64,000 bases of DNA from Lepas anatifera (lineage: Eukaryota > Arthropoda > Thecostraca > Lepadidae), in the NCBI GenBank assembly GCA_034440635.1, contig JAOTON010000977.1:1982501-2046500 (forward strand), in the 5' to 3' direction. Within the stretch, counting starts at the first letter, position 1. Each line of letters opens with the position of its first letter. Of the stretch, positions 25,800-37,083 are shown one piece after another. Made by a program: the position numbers and the translations under genes. The notes beneath the pieces are model-generated. The model was not told the origin of the DNA. It did no database searches and saw only the letters and a program-made list of their open reading frames with translations.

Positions 25800-26930
25800 G
25801 GGCCTGACCTGACCAGTCTGACCGGTTGGAACATGTTCTCTTGGCACCACTTCAAACTCTTGATTGCAGGTTTTGAGGTCGTGTCACATGACCTTCGTAA
25901 CCCGACATAACCTGACCTAAAAATAGCAATGGCGTATAATTAATCAAGGATAGTGCACGCCAAGCTTCGGCGAGGAGCGGGATGGGGGTAAAAATGTCCC
26001 TTCCAGTGGGGTGGGTATTGCCATTAAATGTGAAAATGTTATACCACCCGAGGTAAATCTGATAGCAGGCTGGAGGGTTGCCACCAAACTCTATGTCGAA
26101 TACTTGAGATGACGTCCCCAATTCTTCCGGAAATAGCAATGGAAATTGTTAGCAAGGTACACGGGGGATTTTTGCGTTTGGCCCCCACCGTGGCTCCGCC
26201 CCAACTCGAAAATCAGCGGCGAATCCCCTGGTTGCGGATATCAAAACCTAGGTTCCTGAGGATAATGAATGACCAAAAGAGCGGTCATATGGTACCAAAA
26301 AAAACTGTAAAATGGGTCAATGTTTCTCTGAGCGTGGGGCGCGCAGCGTTGGAGCGGAGCGGCAGAGTCGGCAAGGAAGACCACTGGTTCGGCACCGATA
26401 AATGGAAGCCTCGTTACATCGGCGATCGTCTGCATGCAGCTCACCCGAGCGAAAAGCGAACTGTTAAGTGAAATGTGAACCAGATGCGAACTGTTGGACG
26501 GGAAAAGTTCGCATGCGGACACTAGTTCGCAATGCAAACTCAAGGGACACCTCTGGTCATGACAGGTCACAGAAGGTGGCATGTTAGAGAAGCGTTTCTG
26601 GGCTCCAGCGTCTAACAGAGTTGAATTAGAATAATTTTTGGCGCCATTCGCTTCCTCTCGTCACGGCGGATCGAATGATGTATAATATGACTATACTAGG
26701 TCAAAACATAGCAATAACCTGACCTAAGGTCAGGTCAAGGTCACCATCTAACCTAGCGTGGTCAATATGCATATAAATCGACTCGCAATAACAATCCAAA
26801 CGAAATGGCATGGCCATTACAGCAGTATCATTATTTCCTGGAAAGTTATTGGCCCAAGTCTGAAAACCTGCTTAAGCAGTAAACCCAGATGACCTCTCAG
26901 AGGTCACAGGTCCAAACTCACCATCAATTA
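25800..26930. repeat. AGGTCA-rich repeat remnants
   Basis: TGACCTGACC (25804), AGGTCGTGTCACATGACCT (25877-25895), 'acctgacctaaggtcaggtcaaggtcacc' (26716-26744) and 'gacctctcagaggtcacaggtcc' (26891-26913) place this with the family at 4066 and 19530. The copies are broken and their ends cannot be set. Confidence 0.5.
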
Positions 26931-26990
26931 ACACCAGCGCTGAAGTCCATTATCCAGCATAAGCGCCAGGCGACCAGACATGTACAGACG

Positions 26991-27757
26991 CAGCGCTCAC
27001 CTATGCGGAGGTGACGGTCTCGCCGTTGGACTTCTGCGCCCCCGGAACAGCACTCACCTATGCGGAGGTGACGGTCTCGCCGTTGGACTCCTGCCCCCCC
27101 GAGCAGCGCTCACCTATGCGGAGGTGACGGTCTCGCCGTTGGACTCCTGCCCCCCCCCCGAGCAGCGCTCACCCATGTGGAGGTGACGGTCTCGCCGTTG
27201 GACTTCTGCGCCCCCCCCGGAACAGCACTCACCTATGCGGAGGTGACGGTCTCGCCGTTGGACTCCTGCCCCCCCCCCCCCGAGCAGCGCTCACCTATGC
27301 GGAGGTGACGGTCTCGCCGTTGGACTCCTGCGCCCCCCAGCAGCGCTCACCTATGCGGAGGTGACGGTCTCGCCGTTGGACTCCTGCCCCCCCCGAGCAG
27401 CGCTCACCCATGTGGAGGTGACGGTCTCGCCGTTGGACTTCTGCGCCCCCCCGGAACAGCACTCACCTATGCGGAGGTGACGGTCTCGCCGTTGGACTCC
27501 TGCCCCCCCCGAGCAGCGCTCACCCATGTGGAGGTGACGGTCTCGCCGTTGGACTTCTGCGCCCCCCGGAACAGCACTCACCGATGTGGAGGTGATGGTC
27601 TCGCCGTTGGACTTCTGCGCCCCCCCGGAGCAGCGCTCACCTATGTGGAGGTGACGGTCTCGCCGTTGGACTCCTGCGCCCCCAACCCCCCGAGCAGCGC
27701 TCACCTATGCGGAGGTGACGGCCTCGCCGTTGGACTCCTGCGGCCCCCCGGAGCAGC
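26991..27757. repeat. Minisatellite of ~59 bp x 13, overlapping the CNOT7 stop codon
   Basis: Thirteen tandem units share 'ctcacctatgcggaggtgacggtctcgccgttgga' followed by a C-run of variable length (5-11). On the minus strand each unit contains the codons for ESNGE-VTS(A/T) followed by TAG and GTGAGC/T. That is a repeat of the last ~15 codons plus the stop of the CNOT7 gene, and the unit closest to the gene (27705-27757) is the actual 3' end of its CDS. ORFs read through the array on both strands are artefacts. Confidence 0.95.
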
Positions 27758-27836
27758 CGTTCACCATGTAGGGCGTTCCCAGGCCGTACAGGTGACCTCC
27801 GTACTTGGCGTCGTCAATGTTGTCCTCGAAGAACAT
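27705..27836 (-). CDS. CNOT7: CNOT7 coding exon 6 (C-terminus, stop TAG)
   Basis: The acceptor ...accgtgcag precedes ATG TTC TTC, continuing the conserved MFFEDNIDDAKYGGHLYGLG segment (human MFFEDHIDDAKYCGHLYGLG). The tail CSGGPQESNGEAVTSA ends at TAG (27705-27707). It differs from the vertebrate tail and matches the minisatellite unit. The stop is followed at once by GTGAGC, so AG/GTGAGC also looks like a splice donor. Confidence 0.93.
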   Translation of the reverse strand: MFFEDNIDDAKYGGHLYGLGTPYMVNGCSGGPQESNGEAVTSA

Positions 27837-28164
27837 CTGCACGGTTGGAGAGCAGGATAGTTGGGCACGCTAAAATCGCAGCTCTAAATGAACACCGCAT
27901 ATTTACAGGTAAGCACGGACAAGCGAGGTAAGCAAGCGCGAAATCCTGCTTTTACCGGGGGAATCCAAGTATGACCACAGGATGTGAGCAGCGTGTAAAA
28001 GCACATACCCGATGTGTATTGCAACATCGTGTTGTTTGCTTAAATACATTGAGGGAAAAACACTGAAGAAAGCACATGCACGAAAGCAATGACGGCAAAT
28101 GGGCCAAAGAGGGGCCAGATCAACTTTCAAGGATTGTTGGAATGATTCATTCCATTCCTTCTAA

Positions 28165-28442
28165 GAGTGGCGGACCCAAGGGGAGGGGGGTAAAGAGGCA
28201 TCTGCCCCCCCCCACCGGCTGTCGATCTCCTTTTTGTCCCGAATCTCTTTTTTAGTTCATAAGCAAGGTTTTGGTGTTTCAGCTATCAACTTCAAAAAGA
28301 ACAGGTCCCTTTCAATGTATTTGTTTTCAGATTGAGGTAGGCCCCAAAACCTACCGTCTAATTAAATTATGGCAAAACTTTCACCGCGTGACGTTTTTAG
28401 ACTTTGGTTTACCCCCAAACCAAGTGGCTCGATCCGCCACTG
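28165..28442. mobile_element. hAT-like MITE in CNOT7 intron 5
   Basis: The ends AGTGGCGGA(C/T)C and the complement of GATCCGCCACT are inverted repeats. The flanks ccttctaa (28157-28164) and cttcctaa (28443-28450) look like a worn 8-bp target duplication. About 278 bp, non-coding. Confidence 0.72.
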
Positions 28443-29355
28443 CTTCCTAAGTCACTTCAAGTGGCAAAGCTGACCACTTGAAGCGCCTCACAAGCCCTCG
28501 ATACAAGGCCTTTAACACAGTTTGGCACCGGCTCCGTGTCCCGGCAGTGCCACACGGCCCAGAAAAAAAAGAGAATCAATCCAGGCCACCCCCAGACTTA
28601 ACCAACCAGAGGTGATTCGGGAAAGCCAGGCCTCATCACACGCATCCTATGCAGATCCAGACTTCAGATCCGGATCAAGATTATAAGCTATAGTTTGGAT
28701 ATCAATTTATATATCCGATCCGTGAAGCATTAGGCCAGGTTCGGCTGACATGGAACCCAAAGCAAAAAGCATTGGGTAATTGCGTCATTGATAGGATATC
28801 CAAACTTCAACTCCGGATCTGGATCCACATACAAGACTTGAACCAGAACCGTTTGGGGACAAAGCAAAACCTGGTTTAACAGATGATTCCTGATTGGCTA
28901 GGATGGTCGCAGCAAAGATTGCACACCATATAGCTTGGAAAATGTAATCAACTTTCTTAAACAACTTTCCAAACACAGTGATTGTGAAAACAGGCGAGAT
29001 ATTTTGCAGTGAACGGCTGCTCTGTGCAGTATTTCGAGCAGCACGCTAAACTGAACTGGTGGTATCTTAACTCTCTAAGTGGCAAAACCAATGTGCGCAA
29101 AGACATTTTGGCGAACTGATTTTTAACGTCAAAGACTAGCAATGCTGAAGTACCAAAGAAGGCTATCCTCGTCGCAAAGCAGTTACATCAGTATACTGAG
29201 GTATATGCATGTCTAAGCAAATTAACCCCAGCCTAGCATTGCCCAACGCCAAAATCTCTGTCTTCTGTCAAAGCCCTCGGCTTACTTTCGTAGAATTCAG
29301 CCAGCAGTCTCAGTTCTGACAACGTGCGAATGAGCGGCGTGCCGGGCGGACCCAC

Positions 29356-29451
29356 CTCGCGCATTTTGAAGAAGGCAGCTCCGGTGAGGAGGCTGTCGCT
29401 GCCGGCCTGATGCTGCGGACCCACCCGCTCCAGCTCCAGCTGGTCCGCCAG
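29356..29451 (-). CDS. CNOT7: CNOT7 coding exon 5
   Basis: 32 codons, phase 0 on both sides: acceptor gtgaacag and donor GAG/gtgggt. It contains the fourth catalytic Asp within QHQAGSDSLLTG and ends FFKMRE, joining exactly to MFFED of the next exon. The intron just 5' of it (29464-29590) carries an imperfect tandem repeat of 'gtcagc(c)(a/g)gggt(c/t)a'. Confidence 0.95.
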
Positions 29452-30115
29452 CTGTTCACGCCCGACAACGTCAGCCGGGGTCAGCGCACATACAGCACCG
29501 TCAGCCAGGGTCAGTGCGTAGATGGTACCGTCAGCCCCTTAGCCAGGGTTAACACACAGACAGTGCCGCGTCAGCGGGGGGGGTTAAGGCGCAGGGATAC
29601 AACAGGAGGCGACCAAGGACGTCCGGCTTCTTACTATGCACCTGACCGAAGCGCCACAATAATGGTTAAAGCCCATCAGTCCATGCTAGGAAAATAGTAT
29701 TTTGTGAGTATGAGAAAAGTCATGCGTGTCCACAAATTCCAGATTAAGGACAAGAGGGTAAACCATTACTCCCCCACAGGTACTGGAGTCTCCTCCCCAT
29801 CAAAAATATAACTGACACTAAAAAATAAATGTTGAGAACAGGGCCAAGGAGGCCAGGTTCTGCGAACTTATATTTCAGTATTCTTATGGAGGTTGGAAGC
29901 TGTAAAAACGGCATTGCAACGCTCTTGTGGAAACAGGGCCAAGCAATTTAAAAAATTGCCAGCTTTCCCATTAATGGAGCCCATTCACGTAGACATTGTG
30001 TAAACCTGTACACAAACTCAGTTTTTAATTCGGCGCCACGGAAGAACAACTAAGCAACCAAAATCATGTATAAAAAGCACAGCTTAAAAAACAGGCCGCC
30101 GCCCGAGTCACTGAC

Positions 30116-30275
30116 CTCTTGCAGACCGCCTTTGAGGTTTTTGCAGGACTTCATCAGATACTTGACGTCGTACATGGTAGGGAAGTAGGTCCGCAGAAGT
30201 TCGAAGAAGTCCGACTCCTCCACCGGCAGGTTCTGGTTCGTCATCACCTTCAGCAGGTATCCGAAATCATACCCG
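30116..30275 (-). CDS. CNOT7: CNOT7 coding exon 4
   Basis: 160 bp. The acceptor cccattag leaves one base that completes a split Ser codon with exon 3. The exon encodes GYDFGYLLKVMTNQNLP through YDVKYLMKSCKNLKGGLQE, including the third catalytic Asp. The donor is GAG/gtcagt. Confidence 0.96.
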
Positions 30276-31830
30276 CTAATGGGCACAACACCACTTCTTA
30301 AACACGGCTCACACCCATGCACCGTACTTCAAACACGTGAAGTCGAATACATCGCAAAAGGGAGTGGGTATTGTTGCATGAATCAAAACAATTGCAAACT
30401 GATTTTCCGCGAGGAACAAATCAATTTTTTTAAAAATCCAGAGGCATTTACGAAATTACATATTGAGATAAGCCAGAGCTATGAAAAACTGCAGTTGAAA
30501 TTTGCTCAAATATTACGATTCTATCACAGAAATATATTAACAAGACTTTGAAGGCGAGAACAAAACATCCCAAGCATGAGCAAATATCACTGCATGTTTA
30601 GAGCTGTTAGCTTTACGCATGCTGCAAGATCACGTTAGCCTCCGGCGTCAACTTCTGGCGACTCCGAGGTTCCCTTAAACTAACTATATACCCCACAATC
30701 CAGGAAAATCCAGAGATGTTTCCCCAGTTTCTTAAAAAAGTGATAGACACAAAATATTCAGCAAAAACTCAAGCGCAAGACGACTGAGGGTAAACATGTC
30801 ACAAAACTAGCTTCAATGTGCCGAGTTCACGTGTAACCCACATGGATTACAAATCAAGCACAATCGCCCTTCCTAACTGCAGCTTTTGCAGGTTTGAATG
30901 CGTTCTTCTTACTCGTCAAATGTACATACAATGTTAATTCAGAATAGTGCAGCCCGGCCTAGTCACGCTTTCCCAAGGCTTGTAACTTTAAATCTGGCAC
31001 TGCAGTCAGGCACTTAAGTCCCTTTTCCAAGCTCATAGAAGGACCAGCAGATTGTTCCACCGGAGCCGCCCGCTGGCCCGTTCATCAATGCTAACTACAG
31101 CGGCAGAGTGGAGAGCCCTAGGGGCCAGTAATAGCGTATAGTTCGGACACTGACCCCCAGGTCGCCCTAGATTAGCACACGAACTTTCACTCTTTAACTC
31201 GGAGAGACAGCGTTAGGTGTCTCGAAAACGTTTGGAACGAGAGCCAATACTTGTTGAGTCACTGCGCCGCGACGCAGCAAGCGGAATCCATGCGATTGGG
31301 GGAGCGACGTTCTCAGAATTCTCTACTAATGATCATGTGCTAGTTCGGTTTTCACCAATGAAGGTCGTCTTTGCTGGCGATGAAATTGTAAGGAAACAAT
31401 CAAGCTCGCACGAAATTCATATTAAACATTTACTTCAAACCTCAGACACCTAGAAGTAGCGCACAAACGCTTAGTCCCCTATTTGCACGGCTCCCTCTGC
31501 AGACTGAAACTCAGCCCAAACCCACTAGCTTTTTTTAATTCAGTACTGAACACGATGGCCATCATCATCTCGCGGCAATCATGTTTTCCGCTTTACTATC
31601 CACACCAAATATTATCCTGCTTAAAATATGGAACTGATTAAAAAGAAGTCCTCACCCAGCACACAGTGAAATGACGCGGGACCGCTATGATTTCATGTTC
31701 GACTAGACACACGTATCCAGGGTTTCACCAGTACTATTGAAGCAAGTAAGGTGCCGTTGGAAACCGGCGTCCTGAGTTAAGATCATCATAGATAAGGCTT
31801 CAGAGAGAGTCAACTGCGGCAGCCATTTAA

Positions 31831-32278
31831 AGGGAATGTGGCACCTTCACAACGTGATTTTAACTGAGATAGCCAAGTTGTAAAGCAGGTCGGAAAACCC
31901 GGTACTCCATATTTCATTTGTCTTGGAACTCGATATTTCCGTAGAAAAAGCTAAAACCTACCTGACACCAGCCCCCTCAGCCCCGTCGCCGGCGGCCATT
32001 GTTGTGAGCTGCTGGTGTGACGACATATGCTGACGTCACGATGAGCATCAGCCAATCGAAGCCCTTGAAGCGTTTCAAGTATGGTAGTGGTTGCCAGATC
32101 GTGACATCATCCACAGGCTGATATTTATTTCTTTTTCTAGAGGAGTATTTTTAAAAAAACCAAATATTGAGCTTATTGTACATTTTTCAGAGAAATCATG
32201 AGTGGTTTCATTATTTTTTACTAAACTTACGCCTAATTACACTAAATTCCAGGATTGGACCAAGGTGCCACATTCCCT
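31831..32278. mobile_element. TTAA-flanked MITE, copy 1 (CNOT7 intron 3)
   Basis: 448 bp between TTAA tetranucleotides (31827-31830 and 32279-32282). Its ends are inverted repeats: AGGGAATGTGGCACCTT and its complement. A near-full second copy lies in opposite orientation at 55275-55724. A TTAA duplication is the hallmark of piggyBac-type insertion; no transposase is present. Confidence 0.9.
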
Positions 32279-32694
32279 TTAATGCCCGTAACATGGCATG
32301 TGTGTGATAGCACTAGTAGACTGCAACAGACACCTGATACATGGTCATCTCGTGCGCATGCGCAATAACATTTTTCGTCAAGTTTTCCTCATTTGCTGGA
32401 GCAATTGCTTCAAAATCGTCTGTACGCCACAGCTGACTTTCAGCCCTTTAGCATTAGTAAATACCTTGTTTTTCAAGTCCCTATCCCCACCCACTGAGAT
32501 ACAGTTACGAAAATTAAAGAGGGTCATTCGGCTTTTACACAAAGGGCAGATCCAACATTGTCTTTATTTAAAGGTTTCATGAGACTTCGCAGGCGCATAG
32601 TGACTTCACGGGGTCGGGTAAGCCGATAGACAGAATACGAAGTGCCTGTTGATGTAAAAATATCTAATCTTGCGAATATATCAGAAAAAGTATT

Positions 32695-32698
<4 letters not shown>

Positions 32699-32747
<49 letters not shown>
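32699..32747. repeat. (AT)n microsatellite
   Basis: About 49 bases of AT in CNOT7 intron 3. Confidence 0.96.
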
Positions 32748-32752
<5 letters not shown>

Positions 32753-33564
32753 TTCATTTCAGACGTACTACGACTACGTCTGATCATACATTGATAAACC
32801 TTCTTTTGACGGAAAACTCTTCAAAGCATTACTATGAATTCCCCACAAATGTTTAGGGACATGATGAAAAATAGATGCCTAATAAAAATGTTTCTCTTCA
32901 GTCTCGATCATCAAATAAGTTAATGTCATGCATTTCAGTTTCATATTTTGCATTGTTCGTTTTGTTTTTAGCGGGAAGACCAAGCGAGTGAGCCTCTAAG
33001 AAGACAGCAGTAGGTCTGAACGGTGGAGTCGGAGCGGGGTTGTGCCGGGGTCTCGGGGCAGGGTTGTCGGGCAGCTCGTGAGGTGATCGCTCAATGCCTC
33101 CACAACTCCAGGAACACCGGGCAGTACGGAGCCAATGACTGTTGATGGTGGTGCTGTAACGCTTTGTTGGTTTCCAGTGCCTTTGTTCATATGCTGGCGT
33201 AAATAAGAACTACTCGTCCAGATGAAAATCGATAACTTACTCACTTATTTTGTTTCAATTTTACTTTTTCTAAATAAAATTGCACGTGAGATTCAGAAAA
33301 TCCCGATAAAATTTAGAAAATAGATTGGTCAATATTCCCCCTTCTTCAAGCACTCCATTGCGACTCTCCGTTCCCACCTTGGTTGGGGGTTCCAAAACCA
33401 CCAATTGGGTCGTGGATCACATCATCGGACGTGCCCGAGCACCTCGAAAAAGGCAGAAATCCACGTCCCTGCAATGATATCTGTACGACAGAACGCAGCC
33501 AGCCAGGTGCTCTTCTATTGAACGCTACTGATTTGAAAAGGAGGCCAGTGGGGCGCGCGTTCAC

Positions 33565-33726
33565 CTGTGGAATGAGATCCATTTGACGTCGTCCATCAGC
33601 ACCACGCCAGAGGTGGTGATGAGCTCGGCGAACTCGAACGGCTCGATACCGTCGTCGTCGTGCCTTCGGAACTGGATGCCAGACTTCTGCAGCAGGTCGA
33701 TGGAGTCCTGCGCGTACATGTCCTCG
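33565..33726 (-). CDS. CNOT7: CNOT7 coding exon 3
   Basis: 162 bp with acceptor ctgtttgcag and donor CACAG/gtgaac. It encodes EDMYAQDSIDLLQKSGIQF, then FAELITTSGVVL and VKWISFH, colinear with human CNOT7. The preceding split codon gives Gly where human has Thr. Confidence 0.96.
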
Positions 33727-34003
33727 CTGCAAACAGAGGCGCCGCCAGCGATTGATGCACGTGCAATAACAAACCGAGAACAATTCCGATATGCACCAGG
33801 CACGGAGTTTGGCTTATTTTTAGCGATGGTTCTTTCAGATTCTCGGTAAATATATCCGATTGATCTTGAGATGCATCGATCGGTCTGTTAGAGAAAAGAG
33901 GCACAGTTATCCGGTAAAAAGTTTCCGCAAAACAAAATCACACGTGCATGTTGCACGCCAAGTACATTCTCCCAGACTACCACACGACTGAGTGACCACT
34001 GAC

Positions 34004-34197
34004 CCCAGGTTGAAGCGGAAGTTGAATTGCCAGGTGGAGACGGGGGACGGCGTGTGACCCTGCTCGTCGAAGAAGGTGATGCCCAGCTGGATCATCTTCA
34101 GATGGTCGACGTTACAGCGGCGTAGTTGGTACTCGTAGTCGGACGCGCTGCGAAACTCGCCGATGGGTCGCGCCACCACGCCCGGGAACTCTGTGTC
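34004..34197 (-). CDS. CNOT7: CNOT7 coding exon 2
   Basis: 194 bp with acceptor tttgtacag and donor CTGGG/gtcagt. It begins DTEFPGVVARPIGEFRS, which holds the first two catalytic acidic residues, and runs to STWQFNFRFNL. The match to the family is very strong. Confidence 0.97.
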
Positions 34198-35718
34198 CTG
34201 TACAAAGTCGGCGCGGCTAGCTCGTCAGGCCTTCAGCACACATCAGAATTTGTAATCCCTGTCAATTCACCGGTCCAACCGTTGCTTCTACACTTGTCCT
34301 GTAAATTTTGGCATCTGACATTAACGCAAAGATGGCCTTTTTTAGCCAAAATATGTTTTTGTGGAATATGGGGGTAAATGCGAAAAATAGGTCACAACAA
34401 TTCATGAACCAATACAGGAAAACGCCAATGCAGGAAACTAAATATACACAAATTAAAACACTAAACTACTAAACCGATTTAACTACATACACCATACTAG
34501 TAGGTCCACAAGCAAGATACGCGGTTAACACAAATAAAATAAGAACTCAATCAAGATGAAACACATTTTGAGTGTACAAAAATTGATCAGTGAATAAAAC
34601 TAGCGTTTATGTAAATTCCAGAAACACTTCTTTTCCGACACCAAAGAACTTTATGTTTCCAAACCTGGCAGCGTCTGGATTAGGTGCGCGATGCAAAAAA
34701 TGGGTACCAGTTCGATCACTTTTTGGTACCAAGCATCCGCTTGGTATATTCAATTCAACGGACATGCAAAGGAAATTTTCAGTAGATTATTTGGTACGTT
34801 TCAGACTAAACTTGAATTTTGATGACCTTCGACACACCTAAACAGAATGCGGAGTCTGTATCTGTGGATAATGCGGAGGTCCAGTCTATCACCTCACGTG
34901 ACTTCAACAACATAGAAGCTTGCTATTTTTCCCTGATAGTGACGGCTAATTTGGCGACAGCCCAATTTGGTGACAGCGCGAAACACTACACGACACAACA
35001 ACCCCCTAGAAAGGCATTGGTGGAGTCGGAGATACGAAATATACAATCATGACTGACTTGGAAATAAGAAATACTTTTTACTCCAGAAATGTCTCTCCAC
35101 GGAGATCGTGATGCACTGCATATTTATTTGTGCACTGTTGGTGACATATCGGGCTGTCACCATGAGCAAAAGAGCGAAATATAATACATTCCAATAATAC
35201 ATAAAGGTACATTCCAGCAGGTCATCAATATCATTTGTCTATCGATATTCGAATATTTCGTATCGATGTTGCCGCATGTATTACACACCTTCATCAGTCA
35301 TTGTTAACAGAATCGAATCCAGACAAACAATTATGTTTTTCAACCTCGATTCCATTTAGTAGTCATCGATGGGTAATGAAAGCGTGTGATACACGCTGAA
35401 GGCTTTCAAACGTTCCATTAGCAAGTGGATAGAGGTCCGAGCATCGATACGAAATACTCTCTGTGCCTACAAAATTTCTCTAGGCCACACGTTACATTTT
35501 TTGGAACACTCAAGGGCTACCTTTTTCAATTCCACAAATATTGATCTAGTATGCCTTTACTACACAATGTCTGAGCTAAGCTCAACACGCACATGATAAA
35601 GCAAGACAGCAAAATATAGCACACTGACATGCAAATTCAGCACGTTACGAAAAAAACCCACATCAGTATCCGGCAGTGGTCCAATGCCAAAACTCGCGCA
35701 GCGCATCCCCGAGCTTAC

Positions 35719-35859
35719 CATGGCAATGTATTTGTACGTCTGCGCCACTTTGCGGATATTTTCGAACTCGCGCTCCATGTTGCACGCCCACACCTCCCGA
35801 ATGCCGCACTCCTCGTTGCTGGGCGCCGGCTGCATGCCCCCTGGGAGGTGACCGGCCAT
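35719..35859 (-). CDS. CNOT7: CNOT7 coding exon 1 (start codon)
   Basis: 47 codons from ATG at 35857-35859. The conserved part is REVWACNMEREFENIRKVA followed by YKYIAM (human CEVWACNLDEEMKKIRQVI ... YNYVAM). The donor ATG/gtaagc falls exactly before DTEF, as in the family. The leader before IREVWA is variable in this family, so the exact start is less certain; a second in-frame ATG lies 8 codons later. Confidence 0.9.
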
Positions 35860-36065
35860 GACCCCGCATCTGCCGTCACATCGCCCCGGTCATCGCTACA
35901 GACTTTTTGGGGGGGTCATCGACGTCAGATGTCAATTTACAGCCAAATATTTCATCAGCAAAAAGGCAATAAAATTCAGTTTCTTGTAAAGAGTGTTTGA
36001 AAAAAGAGCTGGTCAGACAAGATTCGACAGAAAAAACTGCAACCACAGCATTGACGGCTTTTGGC

Positions 36066-36253
36066 ATATCACGACACACCTGTTGTACTATCACAACACG
36101 CCTGTTATACTATCATGACAAACCTGCTGTACTATCACGATACACCTGCTATCAGGACACGCCTGTTGTACTATTGCGACACGCCTGTTGTGCTATCAGG
36201 ACACGCTTGTTGTACTATCACGACAAACCTGTTGTACTATCACGACACGCGGC
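36066..36253. repeat. 22-bp minisatellite, ~8.5 units
   Basis: Tandem units of the form tatcacgacacacctgttgtac with substitutions. One unit is shortened by 5 bases (36133-36150). The overlapping LLYYHDTP-type reading frames are artefacts. Confidence 0.93.
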
Positions 36254-36584
36254 TTCATCGTTTCTCTCGTAACCAGCCAAAATGAAATATGTTGCGAACA
36301 GATGGGAATCACCCATAAAGCCTGGCCAATAGCAAATTTTCAAAAACGAAATACATTGAATCTTAAGTGCAAAATAGGTATCATTCCACGGCAAAGCAGT
36401 AGTTGGAGCTTTCAAAGACAAAGACAGCCAGCATGAAACTTACCAACTCCATTTTGAATGGCCATGGTGACTGAGGTCTTTCATAGGGATGCTGCAACTG
36501 TGACCAAACACACAGAAGTGTTACAAGTCATCAAGGCTGGAGGCCTCTGGATGTGGTCACCTTAAATAAAAATAACTCAGGGTC

Positions 36585-36723
36585 TGTTCCAGCGCCTCCT
36601 CTAATCTCCTCCCAGAAGAGTAGAATACTCTGATCTAGATTCCTATTGGATGGCATAGTTTAGTAGAGTCTTCTACTTATTCTGGAGCAGCTAAGAGGAG
36701 GTTAGAGGAGGCGCTGGAGCAAG
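36585..36723. mobile_element. Short palindromic MITE (CCAGCGCCTCCTCTAA ends)
   Basis: The left end TCCAGCGCCTCCTCTAATCTCC and the right end (complement of GGAGGTTAGAGGAGGCGCTGGA) are inverted repeats. The ~90-bp centre (gatctagattcctattggatggcatagtttagtagag) recurs at 38500-38602. No target duplication is clear. Confidence 0.75.
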
Positions 36724-37083
36724 TTCTAGGTGCACACACCTATTGAGCTCCTCACGGAAAAGCTAACAGCAGCTGGAAATCTCCGGCCTTAATGGGAAAT
36801 ACAAATATCTGAAAAATAAAATAAAGATTTCTTGCAGCTTGTCAGTTTATGTTTAGTTGAAATGGTAATTAAATATATTCACTCTTAAATTGGAGATATC
36901 CCATCATAATCCACAAGTAAATCTAAATACAAATTCACACCATTTGAAGGTCCACTGATTGAAGCACAGAAGTCACTTTTCATTCCACATTTCCAGAATT
37001 GATACATATTTCCACAAAGTTTATGATATATATCAGTAATAGAAGGTAATGTTAGATACATTGATGCATAATTTGATCAGGAC

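Larger units (their letters stand above)
27705..35859 (-). other. CNOT7: CNOT7/CAF1 (Pop2) deadenylase gene, six coding exons
   Basis: This is the whole gene span, from start codon to stop. It encodes the catalytic DEDD-family 3'-5' exonuclease of the CCR4-NOT complex, which shortens mRNA poly(A) tails in the cytoplasm. Six exons (35719-35859, 34004-34197, 33565-33726, 30116-30275, 29356-29451, 27705-27836) join with GT-AG introns and compatible phases to a 294-residue protein; human CNOT7 has 285. The predicted catalytic residues are D48, E50 (DTEF), D169 (GYDFGYL) and D238 (HQAGSDSLL), matching human D40, E42, D161 and D230 with a constant offset of 8. The C-terminal ~16 residues are derived from, or shared with, the adjacent minisatellite. 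No polyadenylation signal could be assigned. Introns carry a hAT MITE, a TTAA MITE and an (AT)n. A noncoding 5' exon further upstream is possible but not visible. Confidence 0.94.

Noticed and set aside
27351..27860. ORFs of 117 and 127 codons across the minisatellite
   Set aside because: Frames read through tandem units; only 27705-27836 is a real exon, confirmed by homology and splice phase.
36061..36272. Possible CRISPR-like array
   Set aside because: Direct 22-bp tandem units without spacers in a eukaryotic genome; an ordinary minisatellite.
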